This document shows positions 33,611-45,540 of a stretch of DNA of 64,000 nt, piece by piece. The notes below the pieces were generated by a model, which was not told where the DNA came from, did no database searches, and saw nothing but the letters and a program-made list of their open reading frames with translations. The position numbers were made by a program, and so were the translations under genes. Each line of letters starts with the position of its first letter. The first letter of the stretch is position 1. The DNA is taken from NCBI GenBank assembly GCA_964017045.1, contig OZ024809.1:28620618-28684617 (forward strand), read 5' to 3'. The stretch comes from Omphiscola glabra (lineage: Eukaryota > Mollusca > Gastropoda > Lymnaeidae).

Positions 33611-34378
33611 GATTGGCAACATCGCTTCCTCAACCGTTGCACATATGCCAGTATATTGATGCAGCAACGTACCAAACCAGAACCAGAACCAGAAGTCATA
33701 TTTGCATCACGACGTTTATTTGAATAGTAACAAGCACATAGTAAGATATCGTCTCTGACAACCAGAGCAAAAAGATGTGATTCTTCATATACTTTCTCTA
33801 ATCTGTACATAGCATTGAGATGCTGTAAAATACTTAGATTCAATGGATTTGCATAGCAAGAGCCGGGATCCAAAAATATCCAACCATCTTGTTGACTGTA
33901 TTATTTACTACCTCTTCCCAAAAATTCACTCTACTTCCTGTTTTTATTACTTTACAAAACAAAAAAATATAATTTTCCGAAACAAAATGAGTATTACAAT
34001 ATATGATCTGTTACACCCTGTTATGATCATAAAATGCACCCACTTATTTCGTGACCTAGTTTTTCTAAATGCTGATTTAAGGCTACATCACAGACATACG
34101 ATTCTCCCTTCTCCCCCCTCCCCCACACACATCCACTATATAAAGTTGGTAATAAAACTTAACGACAGAACGTCTATCCCCCTATGAATGTTAGACCCTA
34201 GTTACACGCCCCTGAACTGTGTGGCAATTGCAATCCGAATTCAACACCCATAATACCACGCAATGGTACGCAACGCATTTTTGAACATTTAAAGAACATG
34301 ATTGCCTCAGCAAGTCTATTTGTTAAAAATTATATCGAATATTTATTGAAAGGACATAGAACAAACCTTTATTTAAAC
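33611..34378. other. Spacer, no gene seen
   Basis: Short frames on both strands with no recognisable domain. Confidence 0.5.
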
Positions 34379-34577
34379 CAGTGGTTCTCAACCTTCCCTA
34401 TGCCGCTACCCTTTAACAAAGTTCATCATGTTGGGGCGACCCCTAATCACAAAATTAATTTCGTTGCTGCTTCATAACTGTAGAGTAAATGTGTGTTCCG
34501 ATGGTCTTAGGCGACCCTCTGGAAAAGGATCGTTTGACCCCCCAAAGGGGTCGCGACCCACAGGTTGAGCACCGCTG
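34379..34577 (+). mobile_element. SPIN-like hAT MITE, copy 6
   Basis: 199 bp; CAGTGGTTCTCAACCTTCC to GAGCACCGCTG. Perfect 8-bp target duplication ATTTAAAC (34371-34378, 34578-34585). Confidence 0.95.
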
Positions 34578-34585
34578 ATTTAAAC

Positions 34586-35635
34586 TGACTGCAGAATGAC
34601 GGAAGTAAAAAGAACAATTTAAAAAGGAAAAGAGTGGGCGGGGGAGGGGGGGGGGGTTACACCGAAATTTAAGCGTCAGTTCACGCGATCAAATTTCGCG
34701 ACAAATTGTTGTATGAACGCACTATTTTGTGCGTGGTTTATTTTTTGTTGAATTTTATCAAATAGTAATTTGAAAGTTGTGACAAGGCTTCATACACAAA
34801 TTGCATCAAATACTTGGAGGAAAATTTGATCGTGTGAACCGACCCTAATAAGACGCGTGGAAGCGCACAGTTGTGAATAAAGGCTTATTTAAAATGCTTA
34901 CACATAAAAAATAATTTCACTAGAACTTCCCTTGTCGCCATTTTAAAAAGAAAATCGATTATTTTTCTACTTACCTTCTACATTTTACGATTTTTAAAGG
35001 GACAGCTTTTGCTATGAGGTAATTATGACCTAACTTTCCAGGAAACACCACGGCCATCTCAATTTTGTATGCGATTCATTGTTTTGTTTTGTGACTGATC
35101 CACCCATATACACACATACAAACATAATCACAGAGAGCTTGATCTAGTAAAGAGAGAAAAAGAAAAGGACAGAAAATGCTCATTACAAACAATCGTTTTC
35201 TGCCTCGTGTATTTAATCTACAAAGTTTGAAATCAGTTAATGAGTGCGATATCCACGCCCTGAGCCTCACTTCGCCTTCAATCACAGTGTTAGAACGTCG
35301 ATATTCATGTCTTTCCCTCTCTCTCTCTGTACTTGTTTCTACTCAATTTATTTCAGCCAAACAAGATTTTAAAATGAAAATTCAAACTTTATTTTTTAGT
35401 AAACACAAGTTTGTTAAAGACATGTTTTCTGTTCATTTTAGCTTGTTTTGAAATGGAATTGTTTGCAAAAGATGATTATTTTCAGTTTTGAACTACCGAA
35501 GAAATTAATTTCGATTATCGGATAATAGAATCCCTCCAACGACCTCGATGGTTTGGAAAAAAAAATAATTTTTTCATATTTTGATTTCAATTCAAGGTTC
35601 ATTAGTAAGTATCATCGCATCTCCAGCACACACTG
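34586..35635. other. Spacer, no gene seen
   Basis: Unique AT-rich sequence with a short CT run near 35310-35330. The 91-codon plus frame at 35176 shows no family feature. Confidence 0.5.
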
Positions 35636-35637
35636 AC

Positions 35638-35712
35638 ACGCGCCGTTGCGGTAAAGCGAGGTCATTCAAACCGAAAGCACAGAGATTCAAGACCACTAGC
35701 GAGCTCCTTTGG
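35638..35712 (+). mobile_element. Possible tRNA-derived SINE head
   Basis: An A-box-like TTGCGGTAAAGCG is followed, at tRNA-like distance, by AGATTCAAGACC, close to the pol III B box. No tail or flanking duplication was identified. A decayed SINE head is likelier than a tRNA gene. Confidence 0.35.
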
Positions 35713-36221
35713 TGAATAGGTGAACAATTATTAAATATTTGCGACCAAAATTGAACACGGATTATCCCCCTTCAGGAAGCACGTTTAAAAAAATTAAATA
35801 ATTGTAATCGTAGTTTTCCCGCTGTAAGTCAATTCGATATGATGAAACACGATACTCCCACGAAATGATGGTCTATGGCCCTAGGGTATGTATTCATCAA
35901 ATGTGATGTATACAATTTCTACTCTCAGAGGATTTCTCAGCAAAACGTTACCAGTATAATTTAAGACCGCAAAAATATTTACATTCCCATGAGGTTTGCT
36001 TGATATTTTTCTTCAGCCAAGATGCTTAATTTTTTTAAAATGTTCGCTGGATTTTTCGTTTAGTTATTATATATTATATATATTATTTTCAACCTAAATA
36101 ATCCCAGTCGTAGACATAATCCGAGTGGTCCCAGTGGTAGACACAATCCTAAAATCCTTATTCGAGTGGAAAGATTTAAAATCTATACTTTTGAAAAAAA
36201 AACTTATAAGTTGGCCTTAAT
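35713..36221. other. Spacer, no gene seen
   Basis: AT-rich, no coding or element signal. Confidence 0.5.
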
Positions 36222-37345
36222 GCAACACTTGACCCTAACCCAATTCTTGACCCTAACTCAAAACTTGGACCTGGCCCAACACTTGGTCCTAGACCATGAC
36301 TTAGCCTAGTCCATCAATAGGCCCTGGCCCAACATGGGACCCTAACTCAACACTTGACCCTAATTCAACACTTTGCAATAGCCCCACACTTGGTCCTAGC
36401 CCAACACTTGGCCCAAGCCCAACACTTGGCCCTAGCCCAACACTTGGCCCTAGCCCAACACTTGGCCCTAGCCCAACACTTGACCCTAGCCCAACACTTG
36501 GCCCTAGCCCAACACTTGGCCCTAGCCCAACACTTGACCCTAGCCCAACACTTGGCCCTAGCCCAACACTTGGCCCTAGCCCTACACTTGGCCCTAGCCC
36601 AACACTTGGCCCTAGCCCAACACTTGACCCTAGCCCAACACTTGGCCCTAGCCCAACACTTGGCCCTAGCCCAACACTTGGCCCAAGCCCAACACTTGGC
36701 CCTAGCCCAACACTTGGCCCTAGCCCAACACTTGGCCCTAGCCCAACACTTGGCCCTAGCCCAACACTTGGCCCTAGCCCAACACTTGACCCTAGCCCAA
36801 CACTTGGCCCTAGCCCAACACTTGGCCCTAGCCCAACACTTGGCCCTAGCCCAACACTTGGCCCTAGCCCAACACTTGACCCTAGCCCAACACTTGGCCC
36901 TAGCCCAACACTTGGCCCTAGCCCAACACTTGGCCCAAGCCCAACACTTGGCCCTAGTCCAACACTTGGCCCTAGCCCAACACTTGGCCCTAGCCCAACA
37001 CTTGGCCCTAGCCCAACACTTGGCCCTAGCGCAACACTTGGCCCTAGCCCAACACTTGGCCCTAGCCAAACACTTGGCCCTAGCCCAACACTTGGCCCTA
37101 GCCCAACACTTGGCCCTAGCCCAACACTTGGCCCTAGCCCAACACTTGGCCCTAGCCCAACACTTGGCCCAAGCCCAACACTTGGCCCTAGCCCAACACT
37201 TGGCCCTAGCCAAACACTTGGCCCTAGCCCAACACTTGGCCCTAGCCCAACACTTGGCCCTAGTCCAATACTTGGCCCTAGCCCAACACTTGGCCCTAGC
37301 CAAACATTTGTCCTAGCCCAACACTTGGCCCATGTCCAATACTTA
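36222..37345. repeat. 18-bp minisatellite (CACTTGGCCCTAGCCCAA), over 50 copies
   Basis: Degenerate left edge (36222-36380), then about 1 kb of near-perfect units. Variants (GACCC for GGCCC, CCAAGC for CCTAGC, CCAAAC for CCCAAC) recur in the same order, which suggests block duplication. Open His-Leu-Ala-Leu-Ala-Gln repeats on plus and Ala-Arg-Ala-Lys-Cys-Trp on minus are artefacts of the period. Confidence 0.97.
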
Positions 37346-38230
37346 CGTATTCATCATATAAAATATAAACACAATTCAATGAATGGAAAGTTGAATATTA
37401 TATAGTTTTGAAATACCAAATCATATGTAATTTCAAGTTACTCAATGTTATTTCGGTTATCTCTGATAACATTTATAAGTCAAAATTAGTTACTAATTAT
37501 AAATTTCCCTCCAATCTCACGTTGAACATGTCACTATCTTACAAAATTTTCGATGTGTAACATTTTGAATAATCAAGTGGGATTTTAACTATTCGTGAAA
37601 TCTGTTTTTGTTTTCTAATTAAAAAAAACCTCATTAACACTAACTGTATTTGGTCTTCTGTGAGCTTACTCTACTTCCAACCAAATCTGTAATTTTATTT
37701 TCTACTCTTGAGTTCTATAACTCGTACCACTTTAATCAAGACCTTAGGATTCTCCCGCAGTGAATGCGCCTTTTGTTCCACATCCATTTACCAAGCCATT
37801 TGCTTCTTCCATGATAACGACAGAAACCGCAAGCCTTATAGACGAACTTATAAAAAGACCCTATTAGAAGACCTTTTGGTTGGAAGACCTTACATTAATA
37901 AGTCTTTCAGTTACAGATGCACGAGCTGGTGACGTTAATCAATTGATTGCACGGGCCCCGCTTTTTCAATGAAATCCTCTGGCCCGGTTTGACGATCATT
38001 GCGGACGAACATTGCGGTCGAATATTGCTGACGAACATTGCTGAGAGTCTATTTAGCAAGTTTCAAATTAGTTGCCATTTGCAAGCGTTGGTTTATGGCA
38101 TTTTATTTTTTTTTTTTAAATAAGTGGGTTCCTTACGCGACTTTAAAAGACTGTTGGTGGATTTCGTGAGTGGGAAATGCATTTCAGTGAATGAGAAGAA
38201 AACAGAAAAAAATATCACAAGAAGAGGAGA
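37346..38230. other. Spacer, no gene seen
   Basis: AT-rich. A short GACGAACATTGC repeat lies at 37990-38045. Confidence 0.5.
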
Positions 38231-38240
38231 GAAAGAGTTA

Positions 38241-38244
<4 letters not shown>

Positions 38245-38294
<50 letters not shown>

Positions 38295-38295
38295 C
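38245..38295. repeat. (GA)n microsatellite
   Basis: About 23 perfect GA dinucleotides. Confidence 0.95.
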
Positions 38296-38444
38296 AAGGC
38301 AGAGCTGAGCGGAAAAGAATCACGAGGACAGTGCAAGAAAGACAGAGTGAGCTGGGGGTGAGTTCGAGGCGCACGAGTCGCTGTAGACAGTGGCAACGAC
38401 TCCAGAAAGCAGGGAAGAGTAGAAAGGCTGATGTGGTTGAGATG

Positions 38445-38785
38445 AGGTCAATTTGGATTGAAAGTATGGAAAATTGGATTGAAAGTATAAAAATTGGGAA
38501 GTATGGAAATTGGGACTAAAATTATGGATATTTGATTTAAAAGTATGGTCACCTGGATTGAAAGAATGAAAATTGGATTGCAAGCAAGGAAATTAGGATT
38601 GAAAGTATTAAAATTTGGATTGAAGTGATTGGAAATATGGATTGAAAGTATGGGATATTGGATTGAATGTATGGATATTGGGATTTAAAGCAGAAAAAAT
38701 GGGATTAAAAGAGTGGAAATTTGGATGTAAAGTATATAAATTTGGATTGAAATTACGGATATTTGGATTAAATATAATATTTTAT
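38445..38785. repeat. About 20-bp minisatellite (GGATTGAAAGTATGGAAATT)
   Basis: Roughly sixteen degenerate units with variable length. Confidence 0.85.
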
Positions 38786-39940
38786 TTTTTTTCATTATAC
38801 ATAATATTATATTATTATAAATTATTATTTTAATTATACAATATTTTATTATAAATTATTATTTTCATTTTAAATTATTATTTGTTATAAAAATTATTAT
38901 ATTTTATTATTTATTATTCAAATTTTATAATTATTATTATTTTTTTATTATTTTTTTATATATTATTATATTTTATTATATATATTTTATATTTTATTTT
39001 AAATTATGATATTTTTATCATCTTGTATTACATTTTATTTTAAATTTTAAAATTATATATTACAATATTTTAATAATACATTATTCCATTTTATTATAAA
39101 TTATTGTAAAACATTTTATTATATTTTATAATTATTAAAAATTAATATATATTATTATGAATCATTATTTTTATAAACTATTATAAAATATGATTATATG
39201 ATATTATATATTATTAGCGAGTACCCGGCATGCGGTACAATTAAATGCTAAGAAAGAAAATTTGTTTGTGATTTAATTATGTTTTTGAAGTACTTTTTAT
39301 GTTGACAAATTTTTTTATTTTTTTTTGTACACAAATAAATTTAAAGGTTTTTTGATGCGAAAAATACAGCTTCATATGTTGTCATACAGCTTCATATGTT
39401 GTCATACAGCTGTCAATTTATTATTTGTGATTATATGTTATTACATTTAATATATATTTTATTATAAATTATTATAAATTACTAAACTTTTCTTGTAAAT
39501 TATTAAAATATTATTATAAAATATTATATTTTTTAATATATTATTATCAATTTTTATATTTCATTTTATATTGTTAGAATTTATTATAAAATATCATAAT
39601 ATATAAAATTAGATTTTATTTTAGTATTACTTATTTTGAATTATTATTCTTTATTATATTTCATTATAAATGATATAAACAAGTATATTTTATTATATTT
39701 TATAATAAATTATTGTAAACTATTATATTTTATTATAAATTATTATACATTATTATAAACTACCATATTTTATAATACATTATTATGAACTTTTATATAA
39801 ATTATATATATAGTTTTATACGTTGTTATAATCTATTATATTTTATTTTATATTAGTATTCTTTATTACATTTAATTATAAATTAAATAATAATTAAAAT
39901 TTATTTATTGTATATTTTTAGTAATTGTTATGAATTATAG
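38786..39940. repeat. TTATTATA-rich low-complexity DNA
   Basis: Over 1 kb of T/A-only-like sequence based on TATTATATTTTATTATAAAT. Broken at 39211-39420 by non-repeat sequence that starts with a Helitron-like end (reverse strand GCATGCCGGGTACTCGCTA at about 39211-39229, as at 26476) and includes two copies of a 21-bp CAGCTTCATATGTTGTCATA repeat. No gene. Confidence 0.8.
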
Positions 39941-39954
39941 TGTTAACGAAAATT

Positions 39955-40325
39955 GAGACAGATATTGAAAGAGATAGAGAGTGAGACAGAGCGAGATAGA
40001 GACAGATTTAGAGAGAGAGAGAGACAGTGAGATGGAGAGGGGAGTAAAGCTAGATATATATAAAGTGGGAAAAGAAAATTAATAATAGAAGTATGCATTA
40101 TTTTGAGAAAAAGAACTATTGAGAAAAGAACAGGAGAAAAAGTACTTTTGAGAAAGAACTAGAAAGAAATAATTATTTAGAAAAACCTACAGAGAATGTA
40201 CTAGGGAGAAAGAACTTGAAAGAAAGAACTAGAGAGAAATTACTATAGAGAAAGAAGTAAATAGAAAGAACTATAGAGAAAGAACTAGAAAGAAAGAGCT
40301 GGAGAGAAAGAACCTTAATTTTTCT
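39955..40325. repeat. GA-rich tract and AGAAAGAACT repeat
   Basis: A GAGA/GACAGA tract (39955-40035) followed by degenerate AGAGAAAGAACTA units (40100-40315). Confidence 0.8.
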
Positions 40326-40889
40326 TACAAGATTAGAACATTGCGAGAAACAATAACATTGATTACGTGCTAATGAAAATATTTGCCCCAAGGGGAATAA
40401 ATGATTCTGTTGGAATTCTTATTCAAACTTATTGTGCCGGGTTATGTTGGAGAATCCATACAAACCAAAGAGATGTAGTAATTGTATGAAGACTCACCCA
40501 TAGTCGCCGCAATTAAAGAAAAACTTGAGAGAATACCAGATTGCATGACTGCAGAATGGATCTACAGGCAGAAACCTAAGGGCATACGACTCACCGGGCT
40601 TAGATGGACTTGACGATGTAGAGAAAGACTTCCATCCCCTTGAGGTCTTCGAATGGAGGCGAAAATCCGTGGATGGATATGATTGGAATTATGTGGTAGA
40701 GAAGGATATGGCCTTACATGGGCTGCAGTGCCACTGATGATAATGTCTGAATGGAATTGTGTGGTGGAGCAGTACAGGGCCTTACATGGGCTGTAGTGCC
40801 ACTGCTGATGATATGTTTTACGTGGGGCTGTAAACATGGATTATTTTGGATCGATTCTTCAGTTTCGGATTAGTTCTAAAGGTAAAATA
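40326..40889. other. Spacer with a local direct repeat
   Basis: GAATTGTGTGGT-type and GGCCTTACATGGGCT segments occur twice (about 40686-40738 and 40750-40800). No protein family was recognised on either strand. Confidence 0.5.
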
Positions 40890-41243
40890 ACTTGATCATG
40901 TCACTTCACTACTCCACTCACTTCATTGGCTTCCTATACAGGGACGCATTGACTACAAGCTGTCCGTTTTTTGTCATAACTTTTTCTCAGATTCCTGCCC
41001 TTACTATCTAACTGAACTTCTTTCTGTCTATTGACCTCTTCGTCAGCTTCGCTCCTCCGCAGACACGCACTTTCTGTCCGTTGCTAAGACACGTACTTAA
41101 ATATATAATGAACGATCTTTGTCTTTCTGCGCCCCCACAATGGAATTCTCTTCCACTACACATCCGCAATATACCAACTACACATGCCTTCAAAACTGCA
41201 CTCAAAACACATCTCTTTAAACCCTACTACCCCGACTGATTCC
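40890..41243 (+). pseudogene. LINE ORF2 C-terminal remnant
   Basis: Plus-strand frames give DHVTSLLHSLHWLP, GRIDYKLSVFCHNF, YYLTELLSVY then an in-frame stop, LRQLRSSADT, and after a frameshift WNSLPLHIRNI and FKTALKTHLF. These are the standard end motifs of CR1/L2/I-type non-LTR retrotransposon reverse transcriptases. Several stops and a -1 shift show it is dead, and only the 3' end is present. Confidence 0.85.
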
Positions 41244-41775
41244 CCACATCTGACAGATAAACGATGCTGCTGTCCGCCGTCCATGGTTTGACATGTAAAA
41301 GTTCTGGGTTGGATGGGTTGAATATGCAATTGTTTTTGTTTTGTCTCTATACAGCTGTTCTTTATTACTTAAATGTATTTTATATTATTGTCACGATTAT
41401 GTCTCTTTTGTTTAAAAATAAACCGACAATCTGCAGGCAGATGATAAAGAAATTAACGATTTCAATCACTTTTGACCTTTCTTCGGGGGACATAACTGAG
41501 GAAATGCCTTGAAATATAAGATTAGAAGAGACGATTTATCGGCCTTTTTTTTCCTTTTTATTTCCGGGATCAGGTTTTCAAAGAAAATAACGTGTCAAGG
41601 AAAAAAACTACAGCAAGGCGATGAAATAAAAAAACATATCATACATTGACTGCATAAAAAGAAAAATTCATACAGTGATAATGATTTCCATCAAAGTTAA
41701 AAATATTAAAAATATTTATTGGAACAATTTATTATTATATTACATATTATTCTATAGTACATTACATTACATTAT
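41244..41775. other. Spacer, no gene seen
   Basis: Unique AT-rich sequence, probably the LINE 3' UTR at the start. No other signal. Confidence 0.45.
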
Positions 41776-42612
41776 ATATATCCCTCTCTCTGCCTTCTCT
41801 CTCTTGTCTCTCTTGTCTCTCTCTCTTATCTCTCCATTATATCTCAATTCTCTCTCTCCACTCTCTCTCTCTCCTATTCTCTCTCTCTTATTTATCCATT
41901 CTCTCTCAATTCTCTCTATACCCCCCTCTTCCCTGTCAATCTCCTCTTCTCTCTATCTATTATTACTCCCTTCTCTCTCCATTATCTCTCTCCATTATCT
42001 CTCTCCAGTATCTCTCTCTCTCTTCTCTCTCATATTCTATGTCTACTATTCCCCTCTCTTATCTCTTCATTCTCTCTCAATTTTCTCTCTCCCCTCTTTC
42101 TCTCCTCTTCTCTCTCTCTCTTATTTCTTCATTCTCTCTCAATTCTCTCTATAACCCTCTCTTCCCTCTATATCTCCTCTTCTCTCTCTCTCTATTATTT
42201 CTCCATTCTTTCTCCATTATCTCTCTCCATTATCTCTCTCCCCTCTCCCTCCTTTTCTCTCTATCCTATTCTCTCTCTCTCTCTTATCTCTCCATTCTCT
42301 CTCAATTTTCAATCTCCCTTCTTTCTGTCCTCTTCTCTCTCTCTCTCTCTCTTATTTCTCCATTATCTCTCAATTCTCTCTCTACCCCTCTCTCCCCTCT
42401 CTCTCTCCCCTCTTTCTCTCTCCTCTTCGCTCTCTCTTTTTTCTCCATTCTCTCTCTATTCTCTCTCTTTTCTCTCTACATTATCGCTCTCCTTTCTCTC
42501 TCTCCTCTCTCTCTCTCTCTCTCCTCTCTCTCTTCTCACTCTCTCTCTCTCTCTTCTCACTCTTTTTCTCTCTCTCTCTGCCTCGGTCTGTCTTTCTCTT
42601 TCTTTCTCTAGA
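41776..42612. repeat. CT-rich microsatellite tract, over 800 bp
   Basis: (CT)n with TATCTC, CATTCTCTCTC and CCCC interruptions. The Ser/Leu-rich plus frames are artefacts. Confidence 0.95.
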
Positions 42613-43024
42613 TAGCTCCCCCGTTCTCTACTTTCCGTCCTTCGCCCTCTATATCTATTTATACGTATTTTGTATTCACCCTTTATTGAGAACAATTTAT
42701 TATTTTGATTATCTCCCTACAACTGAGCTCTATTTACACAACTTGCCCTGTCTGTTCAAAGGCGGGAGGCTAACAATGCGCACTCTGACTTGCGCACTTC
42801 GTTTGCCGTTGTCTCTGTCCATGTAACATAAACAAATTTAAGATTTATTTATGCCGCCCGCCCCATTACATACAAAGACGAAATACAAACAAAGAACAAT
42901 AAAAACATAATGGAAATAGAAACTAATATGTGTAGGGTGGATGAATGAATTAGGATTTCAATATTCACAGTAAGCCATTACCGATATAACGGTGTAATTA
43001 GTCACGAACAGTCTGTCACATATG

Positions 43025-43290
43025 TGTTATATAACAAGATATGTTCAAGCTCTAATAATAATTTTACATAATACACAAGTAGACGTTTCGGCACATGCCT
43101 TTATCAGTACAACAACAAGACATGTACATAAGTATAAATCAAATTTACTTAAAAGGTATATATAGATATATCCTAACTAAAAAAAAGAGAAAAAATATGA
43201 GTGTGTAAAATAAATACCCCAGACACACGAAAGTAAATAAGAATGGAAAGGTAGTGACTTGTAGTGAAATGTAAAAAAACCAATCAGGAA
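43025..43290. mobile_element. Half copy of palindromic element B
   Basis: Left arm and centre of the family at 21280-21715: TAATAAT...ACATAATACACAAGTAGACG, the GTTTCGGCACATGCC block, TATAAATCAAATTTACTT, then a centre shared in reverse orientation with 21500-21590. The second arm is missing. Confidence 0.6.
43081..43110 (-). ncRNA. Hammerhead ribozyme-like core in the half copy
   Basis: Minus strand: GTA-CTGATAA (43107-43101), hairpin AGGCATGTGCC, GAAACGTC (43089-43082), then TAC. GTA/TAC gives a 3-bp stem I and CG the minimal stem III, with cleavage expected after GUC. G8 of the core is A, which should lower or abolish activity. Confidence 0.45.
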
Positions 43291-44246
43291 TAAAAGACAT
43301 GGCAGTTACGTAAAATTGTGGATGTGGTTTATTCTGGCGAACTTTGACCGATTGTTTGTTGATAAAAATGTTTCTTCATAGAAATAATTATCTGAGGAAA
43401 AAAAGTAGATAAAATTTAAAAAAAGATTGGTAAATTTGGAGAGATAGTACCGTGGCCGCCATCTTGGTTGCCGCGACACGCAAACGTATGTCCTAAATGT
43501 ATTCCTAAACCTAACTTGAACCCTAATTCTATCCCTAAACCTAACCTGAACCCTAAACTTATCCCAAAACCTGGGTTTTGGCCATATCGGAACCAGGGTT
43601 TTGACCCTATCGGAACCAGGGTTTTGACATGCAAACAACGTCATGGCCTATTTCTCTGAAGTAGCCAAAACATTTTTTAGAAAGGAATTTTATTAATCAC
43701 ATAAATTTAAAATAAAAAAAAAATTAAATCCCGAATATTTTATCAATTTCTGTTTTCAGTAACATAAATAAATACAATTTTGTATTACTATTTGAAAGAC
43801 GCCACTGTGCATCAGTGCAACCCTACTGCCCCGCCATCGCGCAGATTAAAGTATTCATGAGATGTCTTTGTAAAGGAGCCCACTACACCGAGCCTTCGAA
43901 TAGATCCCGGTGGCTTGTGGGGTTGAAGGCTGCGTCGGTTAATGGCTCTTCACATCATTTCAAGCAGTTCACGACACAGTCCGTTTGACTGACCATCGGA
44001 CCGAGGACGAACTGCTTTCAGCATTGTCGCTGTTGCGAGTGATGACTCAGCTCCAATGAGACTGATTCTTTCATAAGGCCATCAACGTCAAATTAATTAC
44101 CTGGGCATTTAACATTTTTCCTTGTGTAATGCATGGATTGGAGTTAAGGTACAGAGCATCCAAGAAATAATTATTAAATTTTGAAGGTATTCTAACATAT
44201 TATACTAATGGAAATATAATTATGCACATTATAATAATCAGAAGAG
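43291..44246. other. Spacer with CCTAAACC-like repeat
   Basis: About four degenerate units of AACCTAAC..GAACCCTAA at 43492-43575, followed by two copies of CAGGGTTTTGACC. Otherwise unique, no gene. Confidence 0.5.
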
Positions 44247-44421
44247 AAGGGGCGTCATTTGGGTAGGGCTGGTTGGGGCATTTACCCCCCCCCCCCATCT
44301 TTTTGCATTAGCACGTTTAGATTGTATGTACTGTGGCGCCTCCAGTAATAAACAACTTTAACAAGGCGACCAAATTCCCCCCCCCCCCTTTTTTTTTGAA
44401 AAACCGGAAATCACGCCACTG
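44247..44421. mobile_element. hAT-like MITE, second copy of the 26799 family
   Basis: 175 bp; left AAGGGGCGTCATTTG, right reverse complement CAGTGGCGTGATTTC. Flanked by CAGAAGAG / CAGAAAAG, an 8-bp target duplication with one mismatch. Shares GTACTGTGGCGCCTCCAG and TAATAAACAA with the 26799 copy. Two long C runs inside. Confidence 0.85.
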
Positions 44422-44907
44422 CAGAAAAGGGGTTGAAGCTTATTCCTTACGCATCAAATCTCTTCTCTCCGCGCACCTTGATTGCCCAAGGGAGCATCAT
44501 ATGTAGATAATACAGCTTGGCCACAGTGAAGTCGCAGGTGTTGCCAGAATTTTCATTAAGTTAATGTCATACCGCCTACGGGACTCCATTTCCAGGTTTG
44601 AGTTCAGAGTTCTATATCATCAAGGTGAGTTGCCATCCATGGTTAAAGATCCCACCCCCACCCGGGGCGCAGGTGATATTTTTGATGGTGAGGGCGTTCA
44701 CTGTGGATCGAACTCCGCCCCAAAAAGCTTAGAGTCTATGCAGTTTATACCATTCAACCACCCAGTGTAAAAATAAACTAATTACTTGTACTAATATTAA
44801 CTGAAATGCCCTGTAACAAGGCATTTAAGTATTTTTATCTATGGTTGTAAATATTGGATTTTCAATATGCATCAGCATGTGACAAATATATAATTTGGTA
44901 ACGGGTA
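44422..44907. other. Spacer, no gene seen
   Basis: The 68-codon frame at 44564 shows no recognisable domain. Confidence 0.5.
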
Positions 44908-45089
44908 CCGCATTTTCCCGGCGTATTAGACGACTGTGCGTAAAAGACGACCCCTTACTTTTCGTCTTAAAATATAAGGTTTGGGCTGAATACCAGCATA
45001 TAAGACGACCCCCGGTGTTTAAGACGAACCTTGATTTTTGAAAAAATTTTCATGGGTTAAAAAGTCGTCTTATACGCCTCAAAATACGG
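44908..45089. mobile_element. Mariner/Tc1-like MITE
   Basis: 182 bp flanked by TA on both sides (44906-44907, 45090-45091). Left end CCGCATTTTCCCGGCGTATT, right reverse complement CCGTATTTTGAGGCGTATAA. AGACGAC motifs repeat near both ends. The TA duplication suggests the Tc1/mariner superfamily, but the family was not identified for certain. Related GCGTATAAGACGAC elements are widespread in animals. Confidence 0.7.
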
Positions 45090-45091
45090 TA

Positions 45092-45435
45092 AGTAGGAGG
45101 ATATTTCTATGGCCATACCTTAACTTGCAGGTTAAAAAGTGTTATGTTTATCTCCCAAATGGATTCTGGCTTTGCAATGAGTTTGGCCCCGTTATGGAGA
45201 AAGAGCAGACTTATAAGATAAAGATGGTACGTAGTGTGCGTGCGTGTGCATAAGTGTGTGTATGGTGCTAAGGGTTGAAAGACTTTTTCGTCACCGAAGA
45301 GGGAAGCTACCCAGTTTTTTAAAATGTGTTTATCGCCACTAGCATAATTATTGGGCTACTTCCCTTTAATGGCGCATTCTACTAATAGATAATGTATGCT
45401 AATTAATTTATCCGTGAGAATTCTATCGGAAAAAA
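45092..45435. other. Spacer, no gene seen
   Basis: A short TG run lies near 45236-45262. Nothing else. Confidence 0.5.
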
Positions 45436-45540
45436 AGAGAGAGGGTGAGAGAGAGAGACAGACCGACAGATAAGAGAGAGAGAGAGATACAGAAAGACAT
45501 AGAGAAAGACAGAGAGAGACAAAGGGAGACAGAGAGAGTG
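45436..45540. repeat. GA-rich microsatellite
   Basis: (GAGA)n with GACAGA and AAAGACAGAG interruptions. Confidence 0.9.

Noticed and set aside
36354..37316. 320-codon HLALAQ-repeat protein
   Set aside because: 18-bp satellite; equally long frame on the other strand.
43492..43575. Telomere-like AACCCTAA repeats
   Set aside because: Only a few degenerate units of about 30 bp, not a TTAGGG array.
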